Shown here: piece after piece, positions 1-10,599 of the stretch
Position numbering within the stretch: the stretch's first letter is position 1
How the letters are laid out: every line of letters starts with the position of its first letter
Origin: Adiantum capillus-veneris
Taxonomy: Eukaryota; Streptophyta; Polypodiopsida; Polypodiales; Pteridaceae
Assembly (NCBI GenBank): GCA_014529385.2
Contig: CM043962.1
Coordinates: 123,062,470-123,126,469 of the forward strand
DNA: 64,000 bases
Reading direction: 5' to 3'
The notes under the pieces: model-generated
Databases searched by the model: none
Told to the model about the DNA's origin: nothing
What the model saw: only the letters and a program-made list of their open reading frames with translations
Made by a program: the position numbers and the translations under genes

Positions 1-2
1 AT

Positions 3-965
3 AGAAACTTCGTGGGTACCTTCTTTGATGACATGATTGTCTATTTGAAGTCAGAAGAGGAGCATAGGGATCACTTGACTGCAGTTTTCAATGAGTTACG
101 TAAGAACAGGCTACTCATTAATCCGAAGAAGAGTGAATTCTTTTTGCAAGAGATTCACTTCCTTGGGCACATTGTTTCAAAGGATGGGGTACGCATGGAT
201 CCCGCTAAAGTGGAAGCAATTAGGTCATGGCCAGACTTGAAGTCCGTACATGACATTCGAAGCTTTCTAGGCTTATGTTCCTACTACAGGAGGTTCATCC
301 GAAATTTTGCTGAGATTGCTTCTCCACTCCATGCACTACAAGGAAAAGGAGTTACTTTCAAGTGGACAGCCAAGCAAATTTTAGCGTTCAAACACTTGAA
401 AGAGAAGCTGACTTCAGATCCGGTAATCATTTTGCCAGATCTTTCAAAACCTTTTGTGGTTCAATGTGATGCGTGTGGCCATAGTCTTGGTGTAGTTCTA
501 ATGCAGAATGGCCGAGTAGTCGCATATGAGAGCAGAATTCTTTTGAAGACTGAAAGAAACTTGCAAGTCTATGAGAAAGAATTGCTGGCAGTAATTCATG
601 CTCTCACTAGTTGGAAACACTATCTGCTAGGGGCTGATTTTGTTGTCCAAACGGATCATCAAACCTTGCGATATTTTCTCACACAAGCGAAGTTGTCTAA
701 GAAGCACATGCGATGGGCAAACATCTTGTCAATGTTCCATTTTCAGATTGTGCATGTGCAAGGGAAAAAGAACGTGGTGGCTGATGCCTTGTCACGAAAG
801 CCCCAAATTTCAGCAGTGTCAATTCCGTACCATTGTGAACTAGACGAAATGAAGACACAATATGCTAAAGATTCAGATTTTGCAAGGATCTATGACCAGC
901 TTGTTGATGGACAACATCATGAGCACTATATGCTTAAGAATGACTTTCTCATGATGCAACAATGA
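3..965 (+). pseudogene. Element 1 pol: RT C-terminus and RNase H
   Basis: The frame is open from the window edge. It begins at the RT catalytic loop (TFFDDMIVY at about nt 18-44) and continues through the RT connection (FLGHIVSKDGVRMDP) into RNase H. RNase H shows the first catalytic Asp in VQCDACG, the Glu in YEKELLAVIHAL and the later Asp in QTDHQTLRYFL, so its active-site set looks complete. The frame stops at 963-965 where the copy has lost about 36 codons relative to the intact element, covering the linker and the first zinc ligands of integrase. It would encode RNA/DNA-dependent polymerase and RNA-removing activities, but only as part of a longer polyprotein that this copy cannot make. 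Confidence 0.88.
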
Positions 966-1466
966 AAGGGGTTGAGGCATTCTTCTATTGGCCAGCTTTG
1001 CGTCAAGATGTTGACACATTTGTAAGATCATGCTTAGTATGCCAAAAAGTCAAATTTGACAGACAAAAGCAACCGGGATTGTTGCAGCCATTGTCTATCC
1101 CAGATAGGATGGGAAAGCATAGCAATGGACTTTATCTTTGATCTTCCAAGGACGCAAACATGCAATGATGGGATTTGGAATATCATTTGTAGGTTCAGTA
1201 AGCAGGCCCATTTCATTCCTGTGAGGAAGAAGATAAAGCCAGAACACATGGTCAAGATATTTATGAGCAATATCTTTAAATATCACGGGATGCCTCAATC
1301 AATTGTCAGTGACAGGGATCCACGTATGACGAGTCTTTTCTGGAAGGCATTGTTTGAGAACATGGGCACTACGCTAAAGTTCTCTTCTTCGTTTCATCCG
1401 CAAACTGATGGACAATCAGAAGAGGCAAATTCTACTGCTCTGGAACTGCTCAAATGTTATGTGTGA
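966..1466 (+). pseudogene. Element 1 pol: integrase core fragment
   Basis: This is integrase after the deletion. The CxxC half of the zinc finger (SCLVCQKVKFD) is present at about 1030-1065, but the His half is lost. A one-base loss near 1100 shifts the frame, after which the catalytic core reads well: first Asp in SIAMDFIFDL, second in SDRDPRM, and Glu in QSEEANS, the D,D(35)E pattern of retroviral-type integrases. The frame is lost again at about 1465. A functional protein is not expected. Confidence 0.85.
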
Positions 1467-2199
1467 GCACAAGGCAACTTGGGAACACCATCTTCCATTG
1501 GTTGAATATGCTTACAATAACACTGTGCATACGTCAACAGGTAAGGCACCATTTGAGATAGTGGAAGGAGGGTAGAAAGTCCCGCCCATTTTGCAGACTA
1601 AGGACAAGATTTTTGAGGCAGACAAGTATATGCAAGATATGGATAAAACATACAAGAAGATAAAGATTGGTCTTGAGAAGACTCAGGCTAAGCAAAAGAA
1701 AGCTGCTGATCGTCACCGTCGTGAACTTGTATTTTCACTTGGTGATTGGGTGCTTTTGCGCTTTGAAAAGGCCAGGTTAAGGAAAAGGAAAGGCAAGGAA
1801 CGCTTGTTTCCTAAGCTCAGTATGCGATATTATGTTCCTTTTCGCATTTCAGAAAAGATCAGCGCTGTAGCTTACAGGTTAAAGCTACCAGAAGGCTGGA
1901 AAATACATAATTCTTTTCATGTCAGCCTTCTAAGACCCTTTGTTGGTGATGTGCTAGAGAATATGCTTGATGAGGAACAACCCGAAGTGGAAGAATTGGA
2001 TGAAATCCTTGTTCCTGAACAGATATTGGCACATAAAGAAAGAAAGGTTAGAGGAAAGGTTGCAAGACGCTATTTGGTGAAGTTCAAGAACTATCCATCG
2101 TTGGATGCCAAATGGATGGAAGAGTCTGAATTGGTTGATTCACCTCAGCTATTGCAATTGTATCTTGAAGCCTTTCAGATGGAACCTACAATGACTTGA
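1467..2199 (+). pseudogene. Element 1 pol: integrase C-terminus with chromodomain
   Basis: This continues integrase after a frameshift (EYAYNNTVHTSTGKAPFEIV), has an in-frame TAG at about 1573, then stays open from 1591 to the natural stop at 2197-2199. Visible parts are a basic linker, a degraded GPF-type module (RYYVPFRIS where the intact copy has RYYGPFQV), the conserved HNSFHVSLLRPF motif, an acidic hinge, and a terminal chromodomain (YLVKFKNYP followed by DAKWMEE). Chromodomains of chromoviruses are thought to guide insertion towards particular chromatin. The chromodomain places the element in the chromovirus branch of Ty3/gypsy. Confidence 0.88.
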
Positions 2200-2508
2200 T
2201 GTAGCCTTTTCTGGAGCAAGGCAAGAGCATGGTTCATGATGCTCAAGAGAGTAGTTAAGCAATTGTATCTACTCTTTCCATACAGAATTTAGCTAGAGAA
2301 GTTTGTGCTTGAGAGTACACTAGAAGACTTCTATGCTTGATATATGTGTCGTAGCCAGGTTGGTGGGATTGTTTAATCGTCCAACGCTACATTTCCGGAA
2401 GCATGTATATCTTGGATTCCCATCATAGAATATGTGTGATATCAACAGATACCGCATGTATTATTGGCATGCAAGCGAGGTCGCTTGCAGTATTTCAAGG
2501 GTGGGGTG
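2200..2508 (+). other. Element 1 3' untranslated region and polypurine tract
   Basis: This is non-coding sequence between the pol stop and the 3' LTR. It ends in the purine-rich TTTCAAGGGTGGGG, the position and composition expected of the plus-strand primer (polypurine tract). No gene is visible here. Confidence 0.6.
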
Positions 2509-3850
2509 TGTCACCAGGAGGTGTATTTTTCCTGTTGCCTTCCGTAAATAAGTACTAGATATTTTTATTTATTTTATTTTTACTTGTTTTCCCCGGAACC
2601 CTTGAAAAGGTGCAAGTGGACATTGCATGGCCAGTGTGAAACGGTTGCGGCCGAATAGGTTTCTCACAGCGGGAGTCTGGGTCGGTCAGTCTGGCACTGG
2701 TCGGGCCAGTTAGCACTGAATTCTGATGAGTATGGAAGCCTGTGTGCGTCAAATGAAGTCTGGGCCACTCGGAAAGTCACTTATAACTTTATAAGTCAGT
2801 GGGAACTAGAGAATTAACTCAAAAGGGGCAAACTGGACACAAGGCGGCTCCAGGCAGTTTTGCCATTTCCAGCATGAAGAGGGGGCGCCCAATTTGAGAG
2901 AGGAGGCTGATTTTTGATCATAAGTGAGCTACAGTGTGTGTGTGAGTATTGGGTGCAGGTCTACAGCTTTAATGGAAAGCTTGCCTTCTCCTCTGTCTCA
3001 TGTAGCGCGATGACTTGCTCCCGTGCATATCTCTCTCCCCTTTGGCACATATGGGAATGCCCCACTAGATGGGCTACTCAGATGAACATGTATAGTTCTG
3101 GGGGTTTATGCGCGTTTGCCAAGGCAAGAGCCTTCTGAACAGGAACTGGATTAGCTAATTGCTAATCCCCCACAGGTACGCACAGTTCCATCGCGAAAGA
3201 TTGCGAGTTCAAAGAGTTTTCTTCCGTGAAAACTCGTCCAATTCATAGGGGAACTGTCCCATTGCGTGTGGGAGCCCTTGGGACACGCGTAGGCGTGTTC
3301 GCTCTGCTAAAAACGATCCGAAACAGCGAATTACAGCCTGCTGTGTTTTTCTGCAGGTTTAGGGTTTCGCACCTAAACTGCAAGGGAACCCCGGGGGAGC
3401 CTCGTGAGAGCCTTGGGATGCGTGTACAGGCTTTTGGGCACCCGGCAGTGAAAAACAGGGAATTACAGCCCGCTGAAATTCTGAGACAGCTCACTAGAAA
3501 GCTTCCAGATATCGAGGGAATCCGTCCTAGAGAGGTGCTTTTGACCTAAGAGGGGTTTTTGTGCTGTTATGTTGCTAAAATCAGGTCAAAAACCTGCGTT
3601 TTGAGCCCTCGCCAGGTTTGGACAGCTTTGTGAAAGCTTGTGCGAAGTGGTCGGATCGTCTACTTTAATTTGAATAAAGAAATTCCGAAAGGGGCGCCAG
3701 TCTTTGGGGCCTACAGGGTGTCGGTCTCGTGTGCGCGGTGACATTCTAGTCGCTGGACGCAACTGTGTTCTCTTCCCTTCTTAGCGCTCTGTGTAAAGTC
3801 AACAGGTAATTGAAATAGTACCGCCCTCTACGTTGTACAGGCCGGTTACA
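2509..3850 (+). repeat. Element 1 3' LTR (about 1.34 kb)
   Basis: It starts TGTCACCAGG just after the purine tract and ends GCCGGTTACA. Near the 3' end it has AATAAAGAAAT followed by CCGAAAGGGGCGCC (about 3673-3700), a box shared with the other long LTRs here. A GGATTAG/CTAATCC hairpin lies at 3148-3168, and a telobox-like AGGTTTAGGGTTT at about 3355. Only one LTR is in the window, so age cannot be estimated. Confidence 0.82.
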
Positions 3851-4226
3851 ACGCGACCCGGAGTGGCGGAATTCCACCCCAGAGAGTATTGGCCCCAAAC
3901 CTTGGCGCCCCTTTCGGTATTTCTTATATTGCATCAACACAGTACAAGCCGGTACTCGAGACTCTGCTCTGCAGCTTCTCCAAGAAGCATGCCAAAGAAT
4001 GAGCCCTAACCTCATATTTAAAGGCCCTTGGCCTAAAAAGCAGTTTACAGTAAAAAGCCTTCAAACTTAAAAGCATCTGGTCCAAAAGCAAAGCCAAAAA
4101 GCTGCCAGCGTAAATCACGAGAATCCGTACAGCGTGCCACGTCATCAGCCAACGTAAAACGCGGAAATTCATACAGCTTGCCACGTCAGCATGCCAGCGC
4201 AATTTTCAGAAATCTGCCACGTCATT
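3851..4226 (-). repeat. Inverted LTR fragment truncated by element 1
   Basis: Read on the minus strand, this matches the LTR family of elements C and D. It has repeated GACGTGGC-type boxes, a TTTAAATA-containing promoter-like stretch, then AAGAAATACCGAAAGGGGCGCC and GGCCAATA. The U5 end is cut off exactly where element 1's LTR ends (3850), so element 1 probably landed in it. The true start of this LTR is not recognisable. Confidence 0.7.
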
Positions 4227-4439
4227 ATTTTTTTTATTTTTATTTTTATTTTATTTTTATTTTTTTGCGTGTGTGCGGGTCCTGCTTTATTTTAATCCTT
4301 TTGTGTCACTTGGGGCCCCATCGGACGGGGTCCCCATAAGTGGGGAGGACTTCTTTTGCTACTTGTGCTTCTTAGGGTTTAGGTCCCTCGACCAACATCT
4401 GTAAGTTGGCTCCATTCTTTAGGGTTTTGACACGTCAGC
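4227..4439. other. Non-coding, T-rich tract and GC palindrome
   Basis: It contains a run of T5A-type repeats (about 4227-4266), then an imperfect GC-rich palindrome (GGGGCCCCAT, CGGGGTCCCC) near 4313-4336 and telobox-like TTAGGGTTTAGG at about 4372. No coding potential is evident. It may belong to the old host element B, but I cannot prove this. Confidence 0.4.
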
Positions 4440-4467
4440 AGTTTGTTACAAACTGGATTTTGCAGTC

Positions 4468-4587
4468 ATGCCTCTATCTTATTACTACATGATTCATAGT
4501 CAGCAATGGTTATTTCAATATGCTCCAGCAATTAGCTTTCGAGGACATACTATCAATTTTTTCAAAGATGGACGTGAATTGATTTTA
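4468..4587 (+). pseudogene. Element B ORF piece upstream of the element C insertion
   Basis: An open stretch starts MPLSYYYMIHSQQ and contains AISFRGHTINFFKDGREL, reminiscent of the hydrophobic linker that follows the aspartic protease in gypsy polyproteins (my inference, weak). It is interrupted by element C right after the TTTTA target. Beyond the insertion the frame reaches a stop within about ten codons, so the reading frame was already damaged or differently spliced. Confidence 0.35.
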
Positions 4588-4832
4588 TGTCACAAACTGG
4601 TGACGTGGCTGGCCCTTGCAGTGGTACACAGACACCCCCCCCCCCCCCCCAAGTTGTTGGTCCCGAAAAATCCGCAGGCAGACTGACGTGGTAGCAGTAC
4701 GGCCTTCCGTGATTTGTGGCGGAAAGTACGTACAGCAGGCTGACGTGGCTGCGTACGGAAGTTCACTTTTTGCGCTGGATTGTACGGCAGTTGTATGGAA
4801 AAAGCAGGCTGAAAAAATTACTCAAGCTTTCC
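4588..4832 (+). repeat. Element C 5' LTR remnant
   Basis: It aligns with the first part of C's 3' LTR (14376 onward) through GTATGGAAAAAGCA and a CAAGCTTT block. The similarity then stops abruptly and the remaining roughly 340 bp of LTR is missing. Three ACGTGG(C) boxes lie at 4603-4609, 4686-4691 and 4743-4749, and a run of C residues at about 4635-4650. The U5 end and primer-binding site are therefore absent. Confidence 0.75.
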
Positions 4833-5104
4833 CACCCTTCATACATCGCGCACCGAACGTGCTCCCGTCTTCATCGCTTTGTCTTACAGGGCATAAAGCC
4901 ATTATAAATTCCAGATTACACATGGTTTCTGGTGAAGAATCTGACAGAGATGACACCTCTCAGTGGGAAGGCGAAGAAAAGTTGAAGATCGGACGCGGGA
5001 ACTGAAGAAAAGAATGAAGATTAGGCAAAAAAATTTCGGACAAATTTGCCAGTAAAGGAGTACAAACGTCAGCTGCATATTGGCATATGTGTGAACATAT
5101 TGAT

Positions 5105-5875
5105 TAAGTACTCCAAGGACCCGAGATTGGTGATACACCTGAAGAATTACCCAATTGATAAGATTTACTCGAGATGGCGTGTGGCCATTGCTTCTCCTCT
5201 TAGGTAGGGAGTAAAGCCGAAAAGACAGACGAGTGCAGAAAAGCAGAACCTATACTCGCAGTAAGACATGAACAAGCGAAGCAAAAAGCAAAGCTTCGGA
5301 AAGGGCAAGAAAAAGGCAAAGAAGCCTAGGTTTCGCCCAGTTTCTGACAGTTCTATCGAGGACTCATCCTCAAATACTTCGGACTCTGACATCACATGTT
5401 TTATGCAAAGAAGAAACATTTTTATAAAGCCAACCAATATGACTTCTTGGAAGATAAAAGTAGAGAAGTCAAAGAATTTAACGAAGGTGGATAGTCGATT
5501 TGAATCCTTTTCTAGGGTTCTGTTATCCTCAAACACGGTGGTCCATTCTTCTACTGAGGAAGGAAGCTCCAGTTAAATGGTTGAAATTCAAGCGGCTTTT
5601 TATTTGTTCTTGGTTGACTTGGGAGTACGAACGAGATATACGGACCGCTTGGAATCATCTTCCGATGACCAAGGGAGTTTCTCTGGACGTTGATTGCGAG
5701 AGATTTTGAGCTCTTTTCTTTCAACTTCTGCTTTTACAAAGGTCTTCTATATGGAACAAATTGAGCGGTTTTGCTGCGGATTTCCTACAGAGATCCGAAA
5801 CTACTGCTTGGAACAACAGTCGAATTCTATTCAAGAATTGATAGGTCATGAGAAACGGGGTTTCTCCATACACTT
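5105..5875 (+). pseudogene. Element C gag, broken, interrupted by element 2
   Basis: Fragments in several frames match other gag genes in the window: YSKDPRL and YSRWRVAI near 5105-5200, a Lys-rich plus Ser/Asp-rich segment (GKGKKKAKKPRF, then SSNTSDSD) at 5268-5400, a capsid-like part (WLKFKRLFICSWLTWEYERD, about 5578-5640) and ERFCCGFPTEIRNYC at about 5765. Stops occur at about 5206, 5575 and 5707. The last piece continues on the other side of element 2 (14087-14130, reading SGNLTYPTDE), matching SDTLTYATD-like sequence of the gag near 59460. It would have formed the particle coat. Confidence 0.75.
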
Positions 5876-7336
5876 TGTCACGAGTATGTGGCAACTTTAC
5901 TTGTTGATTTCTTTTTGGGGGAAATTTATTTGACTTGTTTTAAAGCACCTCTCTGGAAATGCCAATGCCCGAGTTGCATGGTGTGAGGCTGACAGTGAGA
6001 GTCTAGGCCGGACGGCCAGTGAGCACTGAAGTTGGGCAATGGACTAAGGTTAGCCAGGGTGGGGCTACAAGTGTAAATCACCTGATAGCTGGCCGACATT
6101 GACTTTTTCGATGTGGTTCTAGTGGTGATTGATGGTCAGACGACCAATGTGAGTGTCGTGGAAACATCTCCTAAAATTTAGGGAATTGCTATTTTGGGCC
6201 GTGAAATGTGTTCGCGTCATTACCTCCAGTATGACAAGGGGAACATTTTTTTAATCTGCCCGCGTGAAGTCAACTGGGCAACCGGTCGAGAGATTTTTAA
6301 GCGGAAACCCCGAAACGGGAAATGGCTTGTAAACGCGCCAAGTGGCACATTTCTGTGCACTTTCCTCATGCAAGAAGAAGTGGCGCTGAATTTAGAGAGG
6401 GAAGGCTCATTTTTCAGCTTTTGTCACAGGTTAAGAGCTATGCAGTGCTTCCTTTCCCTCTTATGTACAGTGCGGTGCCAGGAGTGATGCCCTGCACGCT
6501 ACGCACTGCTCTCTCTCTCCCCTATGAGCAGTATGTTATGCCCCTCTAGTGGGCTTTTCATTTGACCAATGTACAGTTATGTGGGTTCATGCGCGATTGC
6601 CGAGGCAAGAGCCTCTTGCACAGGTACTAGATTAGCTAGAGGCTAATCCCCCGCAGGTATAGGTGAATTCGGAGAGGTTTCACGTGCGAAATCTCGTCCG
6701 ATTCAAAGGGCAAGTAGCCCTACAGGTGCGGGAGCTCGAGGACTTGCTACGGATGCGACCGGCACGCGAAACGGAGCCCGAAACAGTGAATTACAGCCTG
6801 CTGTGTATTTTTGCAGGTTTAGGGTTTCGGCCCTAAACGGACCCTAATACCCCCAAGAGGTTCGGGGACGAGAGGGGACCGCTGTAGAGGTGATCTGGCG
6901 CATTTTCGGGGCAGAAAACAGAGAATTCAGCGTGCTGCAGATTCTCGCCAGGTTTTGCAAAGTGTCCGTATGCGTCGGGAAAGTCATCTAATGCGTGGGA
7001 ATACTGACTGTGAAGGGTCCTAGTACAGTTATGTTACCGAAATCGGGCCAGAACAGATGGAATTCAGCGTAGATTGTGCGGGGCAGCTTGTAGGGAACCA
7101 CAGTTTTTATTCCCTCTGTTAAAGAATAAAGAAATACCGAAAGGGGCGCCAACCTTTGGGGCCTATAGGTGTGCTGTTTGCTTTGAAGCATTCTAGCTTC
7201 CCGGCCGTGCTATTTATCTTGAAGTGTAATTCAGTCTCAGTTACAGGTTGCTTTTAAGTCATTGCTTTGTGTTGTAAAGTGTAGTGTTGAAGAATCGGGT
7301 GAAAGCTAACGTCTACCGCCCCACGGGCTGGTTTCA
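5876..7336 (+). repeat. Element 2 5' LTR
   Basis: TGTCACGAG at the left and GGTTTCA at the right, 1461 bp. It contains the hairpin at 6629-6649, a telobox palindrome TTTAGGG/CCCTAAA at 6818-6837, and AATAAA at 7125-7130 followed by the CCGAAAGGGGCGCC box. Short ORFs within it are not genes. Confidence 0.92.
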
Positions 7337-7354
7337 TGGTTTCGTCGCCGGGAC
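7337..7354 (+). other. Element 2 primer-binding site (tRNA-Glu-like)
   Basis: TGGTTTCGTCGCCGGGAC starts immediately after the LTR end. From memory of plant tRNA-Glu 3' ends (GTCCCGGCGACGGAACCA) it pairs at 17 of 18 positions. The tRNA assignment is inference. The position, and the TGG start that pairs with CCA, are seen directly. Confidence 0.65.
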
Positions 7355-7433
7355 AAGATTACTTTTTCCTTAAGAAGTGAGCCTTGGTTGGTTTGCGGCG
7401 AAGACACAAAGCACAGGAACTTGGAATTACATT

Positions 7434-8218
7434 ATGGCTAACAGGACAGACAATGCTAGAGAAGAGGGTTCCTCTTCTTAGGGTAGACAGGTTATTCCTT
7501 TATAGCATGAAGTTGGCGAGAGTTCACGACCGCCACTATCTACGCCTTTTGTTCGTGTGAATGCACAGCAAGAACAGGTTCAAGGGTCCATGACTAGGCA
7601 CTTTGAAGACGATGCATTCAGGACACAATTAGTTGCTGCTGTGAATGTCTTCACTCAGTTGGTGCAGAATCCCAGGTTTATGGATTATCTGCAAGCACCA
7701 TTAAAGTCACAGCAGGCAAGGGAATGCCCTCAGCGGACAGAGCTCCTAAACAGGTCCCTCCTGACCATGAACAGGTGGCGAGGATCCCTACTCCACAGGT
7801 TTTACCAGTTCAGCCCGCCACCTTGCAGGGTCAAAATGTTGCATTGAATGGACAGGGAACCAGTCTCCAGGCAATGCGTCAGTTTTTTCCATCACCCACG
7901 GTACATCCTGGGTATTTCGGGGGTGGATCCGTGTTCCAAAGTATGGCTGGTTATGTGCCTGGAAATCAACAGTACATGCCTGTTCCGTTTGGGGGTATGC
8001 ATGGTATGACGCCAAACCCCATGTATGGTAACATTGGCATGCAGTAAGGCTTTCAGAGTAATCAGGGCCAGTTTGGGGTGCCACATGTCAATTTTGGCAT
8101 GGCTGGTTTTTCTGGACAGCAGCCAGATATGGCACCTTTAATGCAGAATCTCAATGACCAAGGGGCACAAATGGTCCCTACTACAGTGCCCATGCTGTAG
8201 ACGCTTCCCTATGACAAT
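7434..8218 (+). pseudogene. Element 2 gag N-terminal region, broken
   Basis: The start ATG (7434, MANRTDNAREEGSSS) is equivalent to that of element 3, but a CAG-to-TAG type stop follows after 15 codons (7479-7481), with another TAG soon after. A frameshift occurs near 7720, a TAA at 8045-8047 and a TAG at about 8198. Between them the low-complexity Gly/Met/Phe/Gln-rich segment (HPGYFGGGSVFQSMAG) is still recognisable. This part cannot be translated as one protein. Confidence 0.85.
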
Positions 8219-9820
8219 TTGGGGCCAATAGAAAATCCAAAACCATACAAAGGAGGTGCAGCTGTGAAGTTCAGCACCTTTAGTGGCTTCGAGGATAAAG
8301 CAAAGGCTCTTACTTTCCTCCAGCAGTTTGGTACAACTTATGCAGGAGGGAATTTTACAGAAGCCTCTAAAGTTAGAAAAGCTGCCACTTTCTTAAAGGA
8401 CAATGCGCTCACATGGTGGACGACATTGTTAATGCAAGGACAGGCACCCGCCACTTGGGTTTACGTCAAGCAAATGTTTGCATCTGCTTGGCTGTCAGAT
8501 GAATTTGAAGCCGACGTCATGGCAGATTGGCACCAGCTTACTTTGGCTACATGCAAGAGCTTGTTGGAGTACAATAGGAGGTTTTGTAAAGCGCTACTCT
8601 CAGTGGCCTCCTATAGATTTGTGCCATTGACAGAGCAGATTGAGAAGTACTGTTGTGGGTTGCCTAAAGGGCTTCGCGATTACGGTACCAAGAACAGAGT
8701 GGCTACCCTCACTCAGCTTATGGAAGTTGCTAACACTGGTCCTTCCTTGTTGAAAGGAGAAGAAAGTGGGTTTCCGAGCAACGAGAAAGGAGGGCAGCAA
8801 AAGAAAAATTCAGCAAAGCAGCCCTTTACGAGAGCGGCTCCTGAAGTGTCCCAGGGGCCAGCTAGGTTCAATAAAGGCAAAGGTTCAGCCGAGACTTTTA
8901 GAGCGCAGGCAAGGAAGCCTTTTATGCGTAAGACGCCCGAGGAAAAGAAGGTCTTGATGGCTGAAAACAAGTGCTTTATACGCGAGCAGATTGGTCATTT
9001 TGCAACCAACTGTCCACAAAAGAAAAGGCCAGCTGACTCAGATGACAAAGAGGACAGGAAAGGAAAGAAGCCTATGCCCTCGGCAGGTTTAGTGCCAGAC
9101 ATGTTGGGCGACAGGCCTAGTATAGATGCCAGTGAGTTATGCAGAGCGTGGGGTAAAGTTAGAGACCAAATGGCACTTATCTTCTTTGATCCAGGTGCAA
9201 AAGCGAACTTTATCACGCCAGAATTAGCTATGAAGCTGGGCATCAGAGCTGAAGAGATGGGGTGTACCGCAGAGGCAGGATTGGCATGTCCTGGCCACTC
9301 AAAGTGCGTTACTCCCATCATTGGAAAGCTGCGTCTGCATATTCAATCGTATGTGGACACAGAAGAGTTCTACATCATGCCGCTGGAAGAATGTGATGTC
9401 TTGTTGGGGATCCCGTGGATGTTCCGAGTGCATGGAGTCTTGCATGGAGTCTTGGATGCCTACCACAAAAAGATCACTGTACAACATAGGGGCAAAACTC
9501 ACATCTTGGATGTAAAGTTAAAAGGAGAGTCATTCCCTATTGTATCTGCTTTTGCTATCACTTCTGTAATAAAGAATCATCTTTCTGCGTACTTGGTTTT
9601 TGCACGTGATGTTTCAGATAGTTGCCAGTCAAGTTTATCTGTGTTAGATAAAGACAGGCTAGCATTTTTGCAAAAGTTTAATGGCTGTTTTTCTGATTCA
9701 TTACCGTCTCGACTACCGCCGGAGAGGCCCGAGGATCATGCGATTGATTTGATGCCAGGTTGTAGCCCACCAAATAGGCCACCATTAGGGTTAGTGAGGC
9801 GCAGCGGAAAGAGATTATGA
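8219..9820 (+). pseudogene. Element 2 gag core and aspartic protease
   Basis: An open frame of 533 codons covers a capsid-type gag domain (FLQQFGTTYAGGNFTEASKVRKAATFL through EQIEKYCCGLPKG), a Lys-rich linker, a zinc knuckle and a pepsin-like retroviral protease. The knuckle reads CFIREQIGHFATNC, so the second metal-binding Cys has become Arg. The protease active site is FFDPGAKANF, with Pro in place of the usual Ser or Thr after Asp. This Pro is shared with element 3. A one-base loss near 9785 moves the frame and ends the ORF at 9820, overlapping the RT frame. Confidence 0.85.
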
Positions 9821-10599
9821 GCCAAGTGGAGGAGCTCTTAGAGAAAGGGTTGATTCAGCCTAGCTCGTCACCCTATTGCTCTCCAATGCTCTTAGTACAG
9901 AAAAAGAATGGCTCGTGGCGCATGTGTATTGATTACCGTGTGTTGAATAAGAATACCATCAAGAATAGGTTTCCTATTGCAAGGATTGATGATATTCTTG
10001 ACCGCCTAGAGGGTGCGGTGATTTTCAGCAGGATCAACCTTAAAAGTGGGTACCATCAGATTCAAATTAGGCATGAGGATGTGCATAAGACTGCGTTTAG
10101 AACCACATTTGGTCTCTACGAGTTCTTAGTGATGCCATTTGGTCTTACGAATGCTCCTACTATGTTCAATAGGATGATGGATAGGATCTTCCGTCCATAT
10201 CAAAACTTTGTTGGCACATTCTTTGATGACATGATGGTCTATTCGAAGAATGAAGAGGAGCATAGGCAATACTTGACCATTGTGTTCGAAGAGTTGCGCA
10301 GGAACAAATTGCTCATCAATGGCAAGAAAAGGGAGTTCTTCTTGGAAGAGATCCACTTCCTCGGACACATTGTGTCAAAGGATGGTGTTCGAATGGATCC
10401 TGCGAAGGTAGAAGCAATCAAGACATGGCCTGCTTTAAGGACTGTGCACGATGTCTGTAGCTTATTAGGGCTATGTTCTTACTACAGAAGATTCATTCGC
10501 AACTTTGCAGAGATTGCTTCACCTTTACATGCTTTGCAAAAGAAAGAGGTCACTTTCAGATGGACCCAGAAAGAGATTTCAGCTTTTATAATCTCTTAA
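9817..10599 (+). pseudogene. Element 2 reverse transcriptase
   Basis: The RT domain runs from MSQVEELLEKGLIQPSSSPY through LLVQKKNGSWRMCIDYRVLN, TTFGLYEFLVMPFGLTNAP and the TFFDDMMVYSK catalytic loop to the connection domain. In motif A the sequence is SRINLKSGYHQ where element 3 has SRIDLKSGYHQ. The first catalytic Asp is thus Asn (codon AAC at 10036-10038), so the polymerase is predicted inactive even apart from the frameshifts. A small duplication near 10590 (AFIIS) ends the frame. Confidence 0.87.

Larger units (their letters stand above)
1..3850 (+). mobile_element. Element 1: left-truncated Ty3/gypsy chromovirus
   Basis: The 3' part of an LTR retrotransposon runs in from the left window edge: end of reverse transcriptase, RNase H, integrase, a C-terminal chromodomain, a non-coding stretch, then a 3' LTR (2509-3850). 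The pol sequence is closely similar to that of the intact element at 15191-23887. The reading frame is broken at about 963, 1100, 1465 and 1573, so it is a dead copy. Its 5' LTR lies outside the window, so the target-site duplication cannot be checked. It ends in CA at 3850, directly against an inverted LTR fragment, which suggests it inserted into that older LTR. Confidence 0.9.

Noticed and set aside
3226-3549. 107-codon ORF in element 1 LTR and similar ORFs in other LTRs (6194-6549, 13073-13300)
   Set aside because: They lie within LTR promoter/leader sequence, have no recognised domain, and are present only because the LTRs are repeated.
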